DNA of 64,000 nucleotides from positions 1,800,501 to 1,864,500 of the forward strand of contig NZ_JAQOMR010000001.1 in the NCBI RefSeq assembly GCF_028401385.1, read 5' to 3'. Source of the DNA: Marinicella algicola. Lineage in GTDB: Bacteria > Pseudomonadota > Gammaproteobacteria > Xanthomonadales > Marinicellaceae. This document shows positions 9,505 to 17,360 of the stretch, piece by piece (position 1 is the stretch's first letter; each line of letters opens with the position of its first letter). The translations under genes were made by a program, and so were the position numbers. The notes under the pieces are model-generated. The model saw only the letters and a list, made by a program, of their open reading frames with translations. It ran no database searches and was not told the origin of the DNA.

Positions 9505-9625
9505 AGATACCTGCATCATCTCTGGCGATTCCATCACCAAGCTCTGCGCACGCGTCAGTTCCATGCTGATCACGCGGGTTTATGAGAAGACACACGCGGA
9601 CGCTTTCGCCGGGAGCTACCCATGA
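9497..9625 (+). pseudogene. 42-codon lipase N-terminal stub 1
   Basis: ATG at 9497 opens MGKDTCIISGDSITKL and continues through LITRVYEKTHADAFAGSYP to a TGA at 9623-9625. The first 34 residues match the N-terminus of the lipase at 11981. The last residues, DAFAGSYP, do not. The stop overlaps the ATG of the next ankyrin gene (ATGA). The stub lies exactly where a lipase gene would start after its ankyrin gene, so it is the remains of a deleted lipase. It may still be translated and couple translation to the ankyrin gene. Confidence 0.8.
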
Positions 9626-10749
9626 AATGGAACCATGTCTTTGCCGGTATCTTTGTATTGGCGCTGCTAGCCGGCTTCGGCTGGTTCCTGCGTGCACCAC
9701 CGCAAGAACCTGAACCGCAACAACCGCCCATGACCGTGGAGGAAAGCATGAAACAGGCCGAGGCCGAACAGGCACAAAAGGACCAGGAAGCGTTTGTGGA
9801 ACAATGGCGGGAGAAGAATCTCAAACGGGCGCAGACATCCTTTGCCGAGGCACCGATGGATATCAAGGCGCTCTTGACCGCCATCGTCATGGGGCGAACG
9901 CCGTCCGATGCCGACCTGGCGAAGTTCAGCAGGGAAGAGATCAACGAGACCTACCCGCTGACCGAAGGGGAGTGGGGCATCGACAAGGGTTATACCGACA
10001 ATCTGCTGCGCGAAGCGCTGCTGTCGCGCAATTTCCCGGCGGCGCAAGCTCTGGTGAGGCATGGGGCAGATGTGCGGTATAATGAGGATGAGTTTGCGTT
10101 CAAGGCGATGAAGACGAAGACGGCCTTTGGTATGGAGGACGACGGGCGGATCGTGCCGTTTCCAGATTACGCGTTCGGTAACCAGTTTTTGACGCTTTAT
10201 CTCGAAAACGGCGGGGATCCGAATGCATTTCAATATCATGGGACATTCTGCCTTCTGGTCTATGCCGACGCCATTAAAAACCTGCAGGCCACTCTGATCC
10301 TTTTGGAACATAATGCCGACCCGTGGTTTCAGGCGAGAATGGCAGCGTCGGCTGGCGGATTCTTAACTCCTGCCTTCTTTGACCAGATTGCCAATGCGTC
10401 ACAATGGTCGCTTGAGATAGCATTTCGGGTCGCCAAAGCGGGTTACTACGATAATTCTCCACCCGACAAACTCGGTGGACTGATCGAGCAATACCAAAGC
10501 ATCGCCAAACAATATGTTGGCTCAACCGGGCCAAGTGATCTGGAGTCAACGTGGGGCTTGCAAAAGGTTCTGAACCTGATCCTCAAAGGCAACAACCGCG
10601 CTCCGTCCGGTGCGATTGCCGAACTACTGGAAATGAAGGTGCCTGACGATATCGGTGGCTTCTTCCTCGCGCCCGGTCAACTCTGGTCGCCGCCGGACGC
10701 CCTTCCGCTGACCGAACAGCAGGAAGGCACGGAGAAGTGGGATGGGTAA
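9622..10749 (+). CDS. Membrane-anchored ankyrin-repeat protein, probable immunity protein 2
   Basis: The 375-residue paralogue of the 6368 gene has a membrane anchor at residues 4-21 (HVFAGIFVLALLAGFGWFL). A proline-rich spacer (APPQEPEPQQPP) and a charged helix follow. Ankyrin-type units appear around residues 125-160 (LLREALLSRNFPAAQALVRHG), 190-210 and 220-240 (LQATLILLEHNADPWFQ). The first 190 residues are almost the same as in the next gene. Residues about 205-265 are quite different. It lacks its own intact lipase, so it is an orphan immunity gene if the role is right. The ATG overlaps the stop of stub 1. Confidence 0.8.
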   Translation: MKWNHVFAGIFVLALLAGFGWFLRAPPQEPEPQQPPMTVEESMKQAEAEQAQKDQEAFVEQWREKNLKRAQTSFAEAPMDIKALLTAIVMGRTPSDADLAKFSREEINETYPLTEGEWGIDKGYTDNLLREALLSRNFPAAQALVRHGADVRYNEDEFAFKAMKTKTAFGMEDDGRIVPFPDYAFGNQFLTLYLENGGDPNAFQYHGTFCLLVYADAIKNLQATLILLEHNADPWFQARMAASAGGFLTPAFFDQIANASQWSLEIAFRVAKAGYYDNSPPDKLGGLIEQYQSIAKQYVGSTGPSDLESTWGLQKVLNLILKGNNRAPSGAIAELLEMKVPDDIGGFFLAPGQLWSPPDALPLTEQQEGTEKWDG

Positions 10750-10870
10750 GGACAGTTGCATCATCTCCGGCGATTCCATCACCAAGCTCTGTGAGAGAGC
10801 CAGTTCGATGTTGATCACGCGGGTTTATGAGAAGACGCGCGCGGACGCTTTCGCCGGGAGCTACCCATGA
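10742..10870 (+). pseudogene. 42-codon lipase N-terminal stub 2
   Basis: ATG at 10742 opens MGKDSCIISGDSITKLCERA and ends ...TRADAFAGSYP at TGA 10868-10870. It has the same length and the same aberrant C-terminus as stub 1 at 9497. It overlaps the ankyrin gene before it by 8 bases and the one after it by 4. As with stub 1, it marks where a full lipase gene was lost before the unit was duplicated. Confidence 0.8.
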
Positions 10871-11988
10871 AATGGAACCATGTCTTTGCCGGTATCTTTG
10901 TATTGGCGCTGCTAGCCAGCTTCGGCTGGTTCCTGCGTGCACCACCGCAAGAACCTGAACCGCAACAACCGCCCATGACCGTGGAGGAAAGCATGAAACA
11001 GGCCGAGGCCGAACAGGCACAAAAGGACCAGGAAGCGTTTGTGCAACAATGGCGGGAGAGGAATCTCAGGCGGGCACAGACCTCGTTTACCGATGCGCCG
11101 ATGGACATCAAGGCGCTCTTGACCGCCATCGTCATGGGGCGAACGCCGTCCGATGCCGACCTGGCAAAGTTCAGCAAGGAAGAAATCAACAAGACGTATC
11201 CGCTGACCGAAGGCGAATGGGGGATCGACAAGGGCTATACCGACAATCTGCTGCGCGAGGCGCTGCTGTTGCGCAATTTCGAGGCGGCACAAGCGCTGGT
11301 GAAGCATGGCGCGGATGTGCGGTATAATGAGGATGAGTTTGCGTTCAAGGCGATGAAGACGAAGACGGCCTTTGGTATGGAAGATAACGCTGGGATCGTG
11401 CCGTTTCCAGATTACGCGTTCGGTAACCAGTTTTTGACGCTTTATCTCGAAAACGGCGGCGACCCGAATGCTTATGAGTATGATATAAACAACTGTCTTT
11501 TAAACTATGCCGATGGGAATCACAATCTTCAGGCGGTTCTGATCCTGCTGGCGCATCATGCTGACCCTTGGTTTCAGGTGCCGGATGAAGGCTCAGAATA
11601 CCGTTACGACAGCTTCTTCGTCACGATTGCCAATGCCTATGACGTAGACCTTGAAATCGCCTTTCGCGTGGCAAGAAAGGGCTACTACGACAATGCACCT
11701 CCTGATAAGCTCGACGGATTGATAGCGCAATATCAAGGTATCGCCAAACAATATGTTGGCTCCTCCGGTCCAAGCGATCTGGAGTCAACATGGGGCCTGC
11801 AAGAGGTTCTGAACCTGATCCTCAAAGGCAACAACCGCGCGCCGACAAGGTTCATCGCCGAACTACTGGCGATGGATGTTCCGGACGATATTGGCGGGTT
11901 CTATCTTGCCCCTGGCCAGCTCTGGTCCCCGCCCGGCACGCCACAGATGACTGGCGACGATCATGGCACGGAGAAGTGGGATGGGTAA
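10867..11988 (+). CDS. Membrane-anchored ankyrin-repeat protein, probable immunity protein 3
   Basis: This 373-residue protein has the same anchor and spacer as the 9622 gene. Ankyrin-type units include LLREALLLRNFEAAQALVKHG and LQAVLILLAHHADPWFQ. It diverges from immunity protein 2 at residues about 200-270 (YEYDINNCLLNYADGNHN and PDEGSEYRYDSFFVTIANAY) and near the C-terminus (PGTPQMTGDDHG). It overlaps lipase 2 by 8 bases (ATGGGTAA), so it is the probable cognate immunity protein for that enzyme. The divergent centre would then be the toxin-recognition face. That is inference. Confidence 0.8.
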   Translation: MKWNHVFAGIFVLALLASFGWFLRAPPQEPEPQQPPMTVEESMKQAEAEQAQKDQEAFVQQWRERNLRRAQTSFTDAPMDIKALLTAIVMGRTPSDADLAKFSKEEINKTYPLTEGEWGIDKGYTDNLLREALLLRNFEAAQALVKHGADVRYNEDEFAFKAMKTKTAFGMEDNAGIVPFPDYAFGNQFLTLYLENGGDPNAYEYDINNCLLNYADGNHNLQAVLILLAHHADPWFQVPDEGSEYRYDSFFVTIANAYDVDLEIAFRVARKGYYDNAPPDKLDGLIAQYQGIAKQYVGSSGPSDLESTWGLQEVLNLILKGNNRAPTRFIAELLAMDVPDDIGGFYLAPGQLWSPPGTPQMTGDDHGTEKWDG

Positions 11989-13509
11989 GGATACCTGTGT
12001 CATCTCCGGCGACTCCATCACCAAGCTCTGTGAGAGAGCCAGTTCGATGCTGATCACGCGGGTCTATGAGAAGACACGCGCGGAACTGCCCGACCCCATG
12101 AAACTCTGGTATGACGCCAATATGGAACACTGGGATTCCGACCCGAATTTCGACATAAAAAGAATGACGGGTTTCAATGTGCCCTTTACACTCCGAAGAA
12201 TGCTGGCGGAACGAAAGCGCCGCAATGCTGCCCGCCGGTTCTGGCGTTTCGTGGCAGCGACAGCGAACCGGAGGATTTTGCCGAGCTAGCGCTGAACATC
12301 AAGGGTCGTTTCACCCTGACCGGGAGCAACACGCCCGCGCAGCCGGGGAATCTCATTCCGCCCGCGAGCCAGACATTCGATACCTCGCTCTCGCCGTCAC
12401 CTGGCTATAACGGAAAGCCGGAACGGGAGCTTTCCGGACTTTCCTACAGTTCGCCGCTGTTTTCCAATGTGACCGTCAGCCGGTCCCTGTCCTTCACCTG
12501 GACGCCGCCGCTGATGCGGGTTCCGATCGACACCAAACTGACCCTGACCATCGTCTTTACCGCCACACTTTATTGCGGCGATAAGGGCGACTGGCCAACC
12601 AATTTTTCGCAGGGGCTGGGTTACGTTCCGCAGCAATACAAGGATGCGATCCATTTTGGTAAGAAGGCCGCTGAAGAAGCTGCGGCGAACTGGAATAACC
12701 GGCTTTCCATTGTCGGTCATTCTCTGGGCGGCGGACTGGCGAGTGCCGCAGCACTGGCGGCGCAGAAAGCCAATCCCGATCTGAAAATCTCTTGCTGGAC
12801 CTATAACGCAGCGGGTCTGCACAAAAAGACCGCGAAAGCAGCTGGTGCCAAACTCACCGATGCCTGCTCCATTCCGGTGCGCGCCCGTTATGTGCAGTCG
12901 GAAATCCTGTCCTCGCTGCAATCGCGCTCGCCGCTTGTGCCGTTCATGTCCAGCCTGTTGCGCTGGAGCGGCCATCAAATGCCGGAAGCGGTCGCCATGC
13001 CGTTCGGTTACGAGGGTGTCAGTCCCGGACCCTTCAACCTTGGCGGACAGTCGCTCGACTATGCGCCGATGTGGGGCGCTTTGCCTAAACTCTATCCGCT
13101 CGAGGATCAGCAACTCATACCCGGCGCGCAATTCCGCTATGTCAAACCGGTTCTGGATCTGGCCGAGCACAGCCCCGACATCGAGACGTTCTTAAAGGGC
13201 GTGCTCGATCTTCTGGCAAAATCCGTCAAAGGCGCGAGCCTTGAGGATATGGAGGGGATCGGCGGTCTGCTGCTCGATTATCTGTTGCCGACCACCCGCA
13301 AGGCGCTGATGAAGGACGCCATGAACAAGCCGGACCCGGACATCGATATGGCCGGCCATCGGCGTCATGTCCCCTATGATCGCGATGCGTCGAGGCCAGC
13401 ATGGCTTCTCGACTGGCTGGAACTGGGCCGGCTTCTGGTCGCCTCGGGTTGCTATCACACGTGGCCACCCTGCGCCTTCACCTTCCTGCTTGATCCGCCG
13501 AAACAATAG
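11981..13509 (+). CDS. GHSLGG alpha/beta-hydrolase, probable T6SS lipase effector 2 (apparent -1 frameshift near 12158)
   Basis: ATG at 11981 opens MGKDTCVISGDSITKL. The frame shifts by -1 at ATA-AAA-AGA (12155-12163) and continues through YTPKNAGGTKAPQCCPPVLAF to the stop at 13509, giving about 509 residues. The nucleophile elbow is IVGHSLGGG, with Ser codon 12721-12723. The conserved C-terminal histidine is in ASGCYHTWP. It is a paralogue of lipase 1, with most variation in a linker around residues 115-150 and in the C-terminal quarter. The shift uses the same A-AAA-AGA string as lipase 1 but about 11 codons earlier in the alignment. A DUF2169 gene follows 12 bp after the stop. Confidence 0.75.
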
Positions 13510-13521
13510 GGAGCTGTCGTC

Positions 13522-14606
13522 ATGATCCCGAAAATCTCGCTTCCGTTCCCGTGCCTGTTCTTCCGCCACTGGTATCTGGATGGCAGTGAGATGGGGGTGC
13601 TGGTGGTGCGGGCGGTGTTTGAAATCCACGAAGGCCGACGCGCGGCGCTGCCGAAGGCGCAGCCGGAGATGGCGCTTTCGGATGTGTTTTACGGCGCGGC
13701 GAATGTCTCGTCGCTGAAAGCCGAAAGCGAGATCGCGCCGTTCAAGCCGAAAACCGATCTAACATTTTCTGCCGTCGCCCGTACGCCGGAGGAAAAGCAG
13801 TTGGAAAGCTGGCCGGTGCGGGTGGATATCGCCCGGCCGGGGAGGACGGCGAAACGCCGGAGATCATCGGCAGCCATGGCTTTCATGTGTTCGGCGAACG
13901 ATTGATGGAGCCGGAGACGGCAAAAGGCGGCAAGCGCTGGCAGCTTTCTGACGCAATGCCGGTTACGCAAGTGCCGCTCGTCTACGAACGGGCCTATGGC
14001 GGCACGGTGAGGATCGATGAGGAGAGCGAAGACGCGCATGTGTTCAATCCGGTCGGGCGCGGCTTGGTCAGCGATTATCTTCTGGAGGCGGGCGAGGCAC
14101 TGCCCGCGCCGCAGATCGGCCTTGCGGGCGAATTCGCCGCCTGGGCTCCGGGCGAGGAGATGACCGTCTGCGGGATCGGCCCGCTGACGAAATCCTGGCA
14201 GCCGCGGCTGGCGCTTGCCGGCACCTTTGACGATGCCTGGCAGCGCGAACGCCATCCGCGCATGCCGGAAGATTATGATTACGGTTTCTGGAATGCCGCG
14301 CCGCAAGCCTTGCAGTTCAAGCCGTTCTTCACCGGCATGGAACAGATCACCGTCCACGGCATGCGTCACGACCCGGAGCCCTATCGGTTTTTCCTGCCGG
14401 AAGGCGGGCTGAAGGCCGTTGTGCGCTATGCCAATGCCGACGACCAGACCCTCGTTCTGCGGCTCGATACCGTCCATTGCGATATCGCCGATCCGGACCC
14501 GGAAAAACATCAAATGACGCTGGTCTGGCGGATGGCGATTGAAAACCCCGATGATGTGACGGCGATCGAGGTTCTGCCGCACGCCCTCAGAAAGGAGCCA
14601 TCATGA
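13522..14606 (+). CDS. DUF2169 protein, T6SS effector adaptor type (copy 2, apparent -1 frameshift near 13838)
   Basis: MIPKISLPFPCLFFRHWYLD starts at 13522. The frame moves by -1 at GCCCGGCCGGGGAGG (about 13829-13843) and continues GEDGETPEIIGSHGFHVFGE to 14606, giving about 361 residues, a normal DUF2169 length. The typical core is present: VPLVYERAYGGTVR, VFNPVGRGLVSDYL and APGEEMTVCGIGPLTKSW. DUF2169 proteins occur with VgrG, PAAR-like and effector genes and are thought to act as loading adaptors. The stop overlaps the next ATG by 4 bases. The same shift, at identical bases, occurs in truncated copy 1. Confidence 0.85.
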
Positions 14607-15007
14607 GCCGCAGTGCAGCCCGCAACACATCGAAATTCAACAACATCGTCTGCCTTTCGCCCTGCGTGTGCCTGACGCCGCGCGGGCCGAAAATGGTGCC
14701 GGTGCCCTATATGATCGTCTCGAAACTGGAATGGAGCACGAAGACGATTTCCAAGACCGGCTTCGGCGGCGATCAGGCTTTCACCATGGCCAGCCGCACC
14801 GAAAAAGTGACCGGAAATGAGCCGGGCACCGGCGGCGGGGTGTCGTCCGGCGTCAATCTCGGCTGGTGCCGGCCGCAATCCAACAAGTCGAGCTTTCTGG
14901 TCGAGGGCCATCAGGTTCTGCAGGACAATTGCGTCTACGAGATGAACTGCGCCGGCCCCGACGGGCCGTCGAACACGCTCGGCAAGCTGAATTATGACGA
15001 TGCTTGA
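14603..15007 (+). CDS. DUF4150 / PAAR-like domain protein
   Basis: The 134-residue product has the features of the DUF4150 family: NIVCLSPCVCLTPRGPKMVP at the start, then a glycine-rich middle (GNEPGTGGGVSSGVNLGWC) and conserved cysteines. These proteins are PAAR-like and can cap the VgrG spike and carry toxins. It is short, without a toxin domain, so it would act as the spike cap while the lipase is a separate polypeptide. It ends the co-directional run that begins at hcp. The AAA+ gene after it is on the other strand. Confidence 0.85.
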   Translation: MSRSAARNTSKFNNIVCLSPCVCLTPRGPKMVPVPYMIVSKLEWSTKTISKTGFGGDQAFTMASRTEKVTGNEPGTGGGVSSGVNLGWCRPQSNKSSFLVEGHQVLQDNCVYEMNCAGPDGPSNTLGKLNYDDA

Positions 15008-15035
15008 GCGGGCCGGATATTCGACTGCTCGCCGA

Positions 15036-16115
15036 TCATTGCAGCACCGGCTGCCTTTCCAGCACCTCCGCGCGTGCCAGCATGCGGTTGACCGAGCGCA
15101 GGTTCAGGGGCTGGCGCCGTGCGTGGTGCCGCTCGATAACCTCGGCGATTACATCGACGGATAATTCCGAAAGCCCGCGCTTTCTGCCCTCTCTTAGAGC
15201 AAAGCTGATCATGTCATGTGGCCTTACGATGGAAAGGTTCACGATGTTCAGCCGGGTTTGCAGCGGTTCTGGAATGCCAGCAAGACTGTTCGATGTCAGG
15301 ATCCAGCCGATCCACGACATGTCGAATCTGAGCTGATAAAGGGGCACTCCCACCGCGCTGCCGTTGCCGGTTCCAGCAATGAAAGCAATGCGTCCGGCAG
15401 GCTGCATCGCGCCCCGTTTGTCGAGACCGCAATCCCCGCCTTCTCGATCTCATCGATCACGATGATCGGGTTGGCAACCTTGTGCTGGATCACCGTCTGG
15501 ATCGGCTTGCCCGGATGCGCCGACCCCCAACCGCGCTGGGAGCCCGCGACAGCGAAAGAAGCCTGTTCGCCAGCCGCATCGATTGTCCGGAGCGGAACCT
15601 GAAGCACTTCGCTCACCTTGCGGGCCCAGACCGACTTGCCGATCCCAGGCGGCCCGTTCAAAAGCAGAGGCGGAAGGCGGAAGCCAGCCATGCCCGAGCG
15701 AACGGACTGTCGAGATCGCCTGCCAGAACAGCTCTGTCGCCTGTGCCATCCATGGCATTTCCGCATGAAGTGCTGCAGCAATCTCATCAGCGCGCGCCTC
15801 GCTCTCGATTTCGGCCACTTGCACGCCGGTATTCAGCATTTCGATCGCCTTGCGGTCCTCGGCCCGCAGATGCATGATGCCGGACACCTTTTCCCGCCCC
15901 TTGATGATCCGTACTGCCCATCGCCTGATCCGTGCCCGGTCGCGACTTGTCACCAAGTCTTTTGAGCGATGCCAGTCGTCCTCTTCGGAGATTTCTTCGA
16001 CAGAATGCTTGTCCTCGCGCAGCTTGCGCAGGTGGTTTTCAAATCGGTATTCAAGATCGGTTTCGCTGTCGCCGACCGGGAACAGCTTTGCCTCGACAAA
16101 GGGGATACGCGTCAT
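15036..16115 (-). pseudogene. AAA+ ATPase, Lon-like type, broken by two frameshifts
   Basis: The N-terminal part starts at 16115 (MTRIPFVEAKLFPVGDSETD). The ATPase core shows Walker A (LLLNGPPGIGKSVWARKVSEV) and Walker B (NPIIVIDEIEKAG). The C-terminal part is LYQLRFDMSWIGWILTSNSL, with the arginine and lid region RNLRSVNRML-like before the stop at 15036. The three parts lie in different frames, changing near 15690 and near 15345. The family looks like the stand-alone Lon-related AAA ATPases of rhizobia, about 355 residues. No protease domain is seen. Only 45 bp separate its start from IS66 tnpB. Its relation to the T6SS genes is unknown. Confidence 0.7.
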
Positions 16116-16160
16116 ACTACAATGTCCGGATACAGAAAAAGAAGGGAGAAAACCGCCTGA

Positions 16161-16511
16161 TCAGGCGATCTTCGGATGGGTGTAATGGGCTGTTGCGACC
16201 CGGCCCCAATCGAGGCCTTCAAACAGAGCCTCGAACTGCGCCTTGGTCAGCGCGACCGTGCCGCCCTGCGTTTTCGGCCAGACGAAACCGCGGCCCTCGA
16301 TACGCTTGTAGATCAGCACGAGGCCCGTTCCGTCCCACATCAACACCTTGGTCTTGTCACTCCCCTTGGAGCGGAAAACAAAGAAAGCGCCGCAAAACGG
16401 ATCGAGATCGAAACTGCGCATGACATGAGCAGCCAGCCCATCCATGCCCTTGCGGAAGCCGACGGGATCGGTGGCGAGGTAGATATTGAAGGTGCTCGAC
16501 GGAAAGATCAT
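16161..16511 (-). CDS. tnpB: IS66-family TnpB (Orf2)
   Basis: The 116-residue protein begins MIFPSSTFNIYLATDPVGFR and holds the TnpB signature GMDGLAAHV, CGAFFVFRSKGSDKTKVL and WDGTGLVLIYKRIEGRGF. TnpB is an accessory protein required for transposition of IS66 elements. The start overlaps the tnpA stop (ATGA), the usual coupling. The usual downstream tnpC is not next to it. A tnpC on the same strand lies 14 kb further along at 482-2233. Confidence 0.95.
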   Translation of the reverse strand: MIFPSSTFNIYLATDPVGFRKGMDGLAAHVMRSFDLDPFCGAFFVFRSKGSDKTKVLMWDGTGLVLIYKRIEGRGFVWPKTQGGTVALTKAQFEALFEGLDWGRVATAHYTHPKIA

Positions 16512-16891
16512 GAGAACTGCCCCGCGACGCGGATCAGCTTCGCCAGCTCGGCATCAGCAATGTTCAGCGGGAATTCCAGGCAAACGCCGCCGACAAGAAG
16601 TTGGCCAATGGCTCCGCTGTTGTGGCTGAGTTCAGCCAGGCGGGAAGTTTCTTCAGCCAGTTTGACCTCGGCAAAAGGCTTGGGCTTTTCACGCCCGTCA
16701 TGGGTAGCACGCGCTTCCGCCAGCTTGACCCATTTGCGCACAAGGAAATCTCGCGTGCCGAGTTCATCTGCGATCAATTTGACCGGGCAACCTTCGTCCC
16801 GAACCCGGCGCACGGCTTCACGCTTTATCGACTTCGGCCAGATCTTTCTGCCATCGGTAGAGAGCCCGACCTTGAAGCCCCAAATGTCCAC
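16508..16891 (-). CDS. tnpA: IS66-family TnpA (Orf1)
   Basis: The 127-residue protein has a helix-turn-helix near its N-terminus (WPKSIKREAVRRVRDEG followed by LIADELGTRDFLVRKWVKLA). It resembles the Orf1 proteins of IS66 elements of rhizobia. It is the first gene of the tnpA-tnpB pair and overlaps tnpB. The right-hand end of the element should lie shortly beyond 16891, but I could not place the terminal repeat. Confidence 0.9.
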   Translation of the reverse strand: MDIWGFKVGLSTDGRKIWPKSIKREAVRRVRDEGCPVKLIADELGTRDFLVRKWVKLAEARATHDGREKPKPFAEVKLAEETSRLAELSHNSGAIGQLLVGGVCLEFPLNIADAELAKLIRVAGQFS

Positions 16892-16993
16892 TGACGCTAT
16901 TCTTCCCTCCTGATTTCAAAGGCAGGGAGAAATTACCATCTGGCGATTTGGCTTCGATAGTCCAATTCTCAGGGGGTCAATTGCAACGCTTAC

Positions 16994-17256
16994 GAAACAC
17001 CGCTGATTCCGGTCGAAGAAATCTGCCGGGATTACTTCTCCCATCTGGCCCTTCAAAGTGCCTGCCAAAAGTCGCCCTCGGCGATATCGACATTCCGTTG
17101 CCCCCTGTCGAGGCATCACAGAAAGCCACGAAAGGTCTCTATATCAACGACCTCGCCGATTACGTCGACAGCCTTTGGGCCCTCGCCATGCGCGATTTCA
17201 ACAGGCTGAGCCGAAAATTGCCGCACCGTGAAAGTGACGATAGCAACAATTTGACA
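16994..17256 (+). pseudogene. PrtN-like pyocin activator, 5' end missing and frameshifted
   Basis: Two frames together encode ETPLIPVEEICRDYFSHLA, then KCLPKVALGDIDIPLPPVEA and QKATKGLYINDLADYVDSL. This matches the layout of PrtN-type activators: 'IPLE-V-RDYF' helix, 'GDI-LP' strand, then 'SQK-KG-HI-DLA-YID'. One base is missing near 17053. No start codon is found, so IS66 may have removed the N-terminus. In Pseudomonas PrtN activates phage-tail bacteriocin genes. Here no such genes are present, and the gene is a remnant. Confidence 0.55.
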
Positions 17257-17360
17257 TCCGCCACACGTCATTTAGTGAACCTGTTGGATCCTGGGCACCT
17301 CGATTCTCTCTTTTCTCCTCATCTCTTGCGTCGAACTAAAACGTTTCGGGAGCGGCTTTC

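Larger units (their letters stand above)
9497..11980 (+). repeat. Tandem duplication, period 1245 bp (lipase stub plus ankyrin gene)
   Basis: The unit 'lipase stub plus ankyrin gene' occurs twice in a row. Starts of stubs are 9497 and 10742, and starts of ankyrin genes are 9622 and 10867, both 1245 bp apart. Stubs share the same aberrant end (GCGGACGCTTTCGCCGGGAG), so one deletion came first and the joined unit was then duplicated. The 5' halves of the two ankyrin genes are nearly identical, while their centres differ. Confidence 0.9.
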
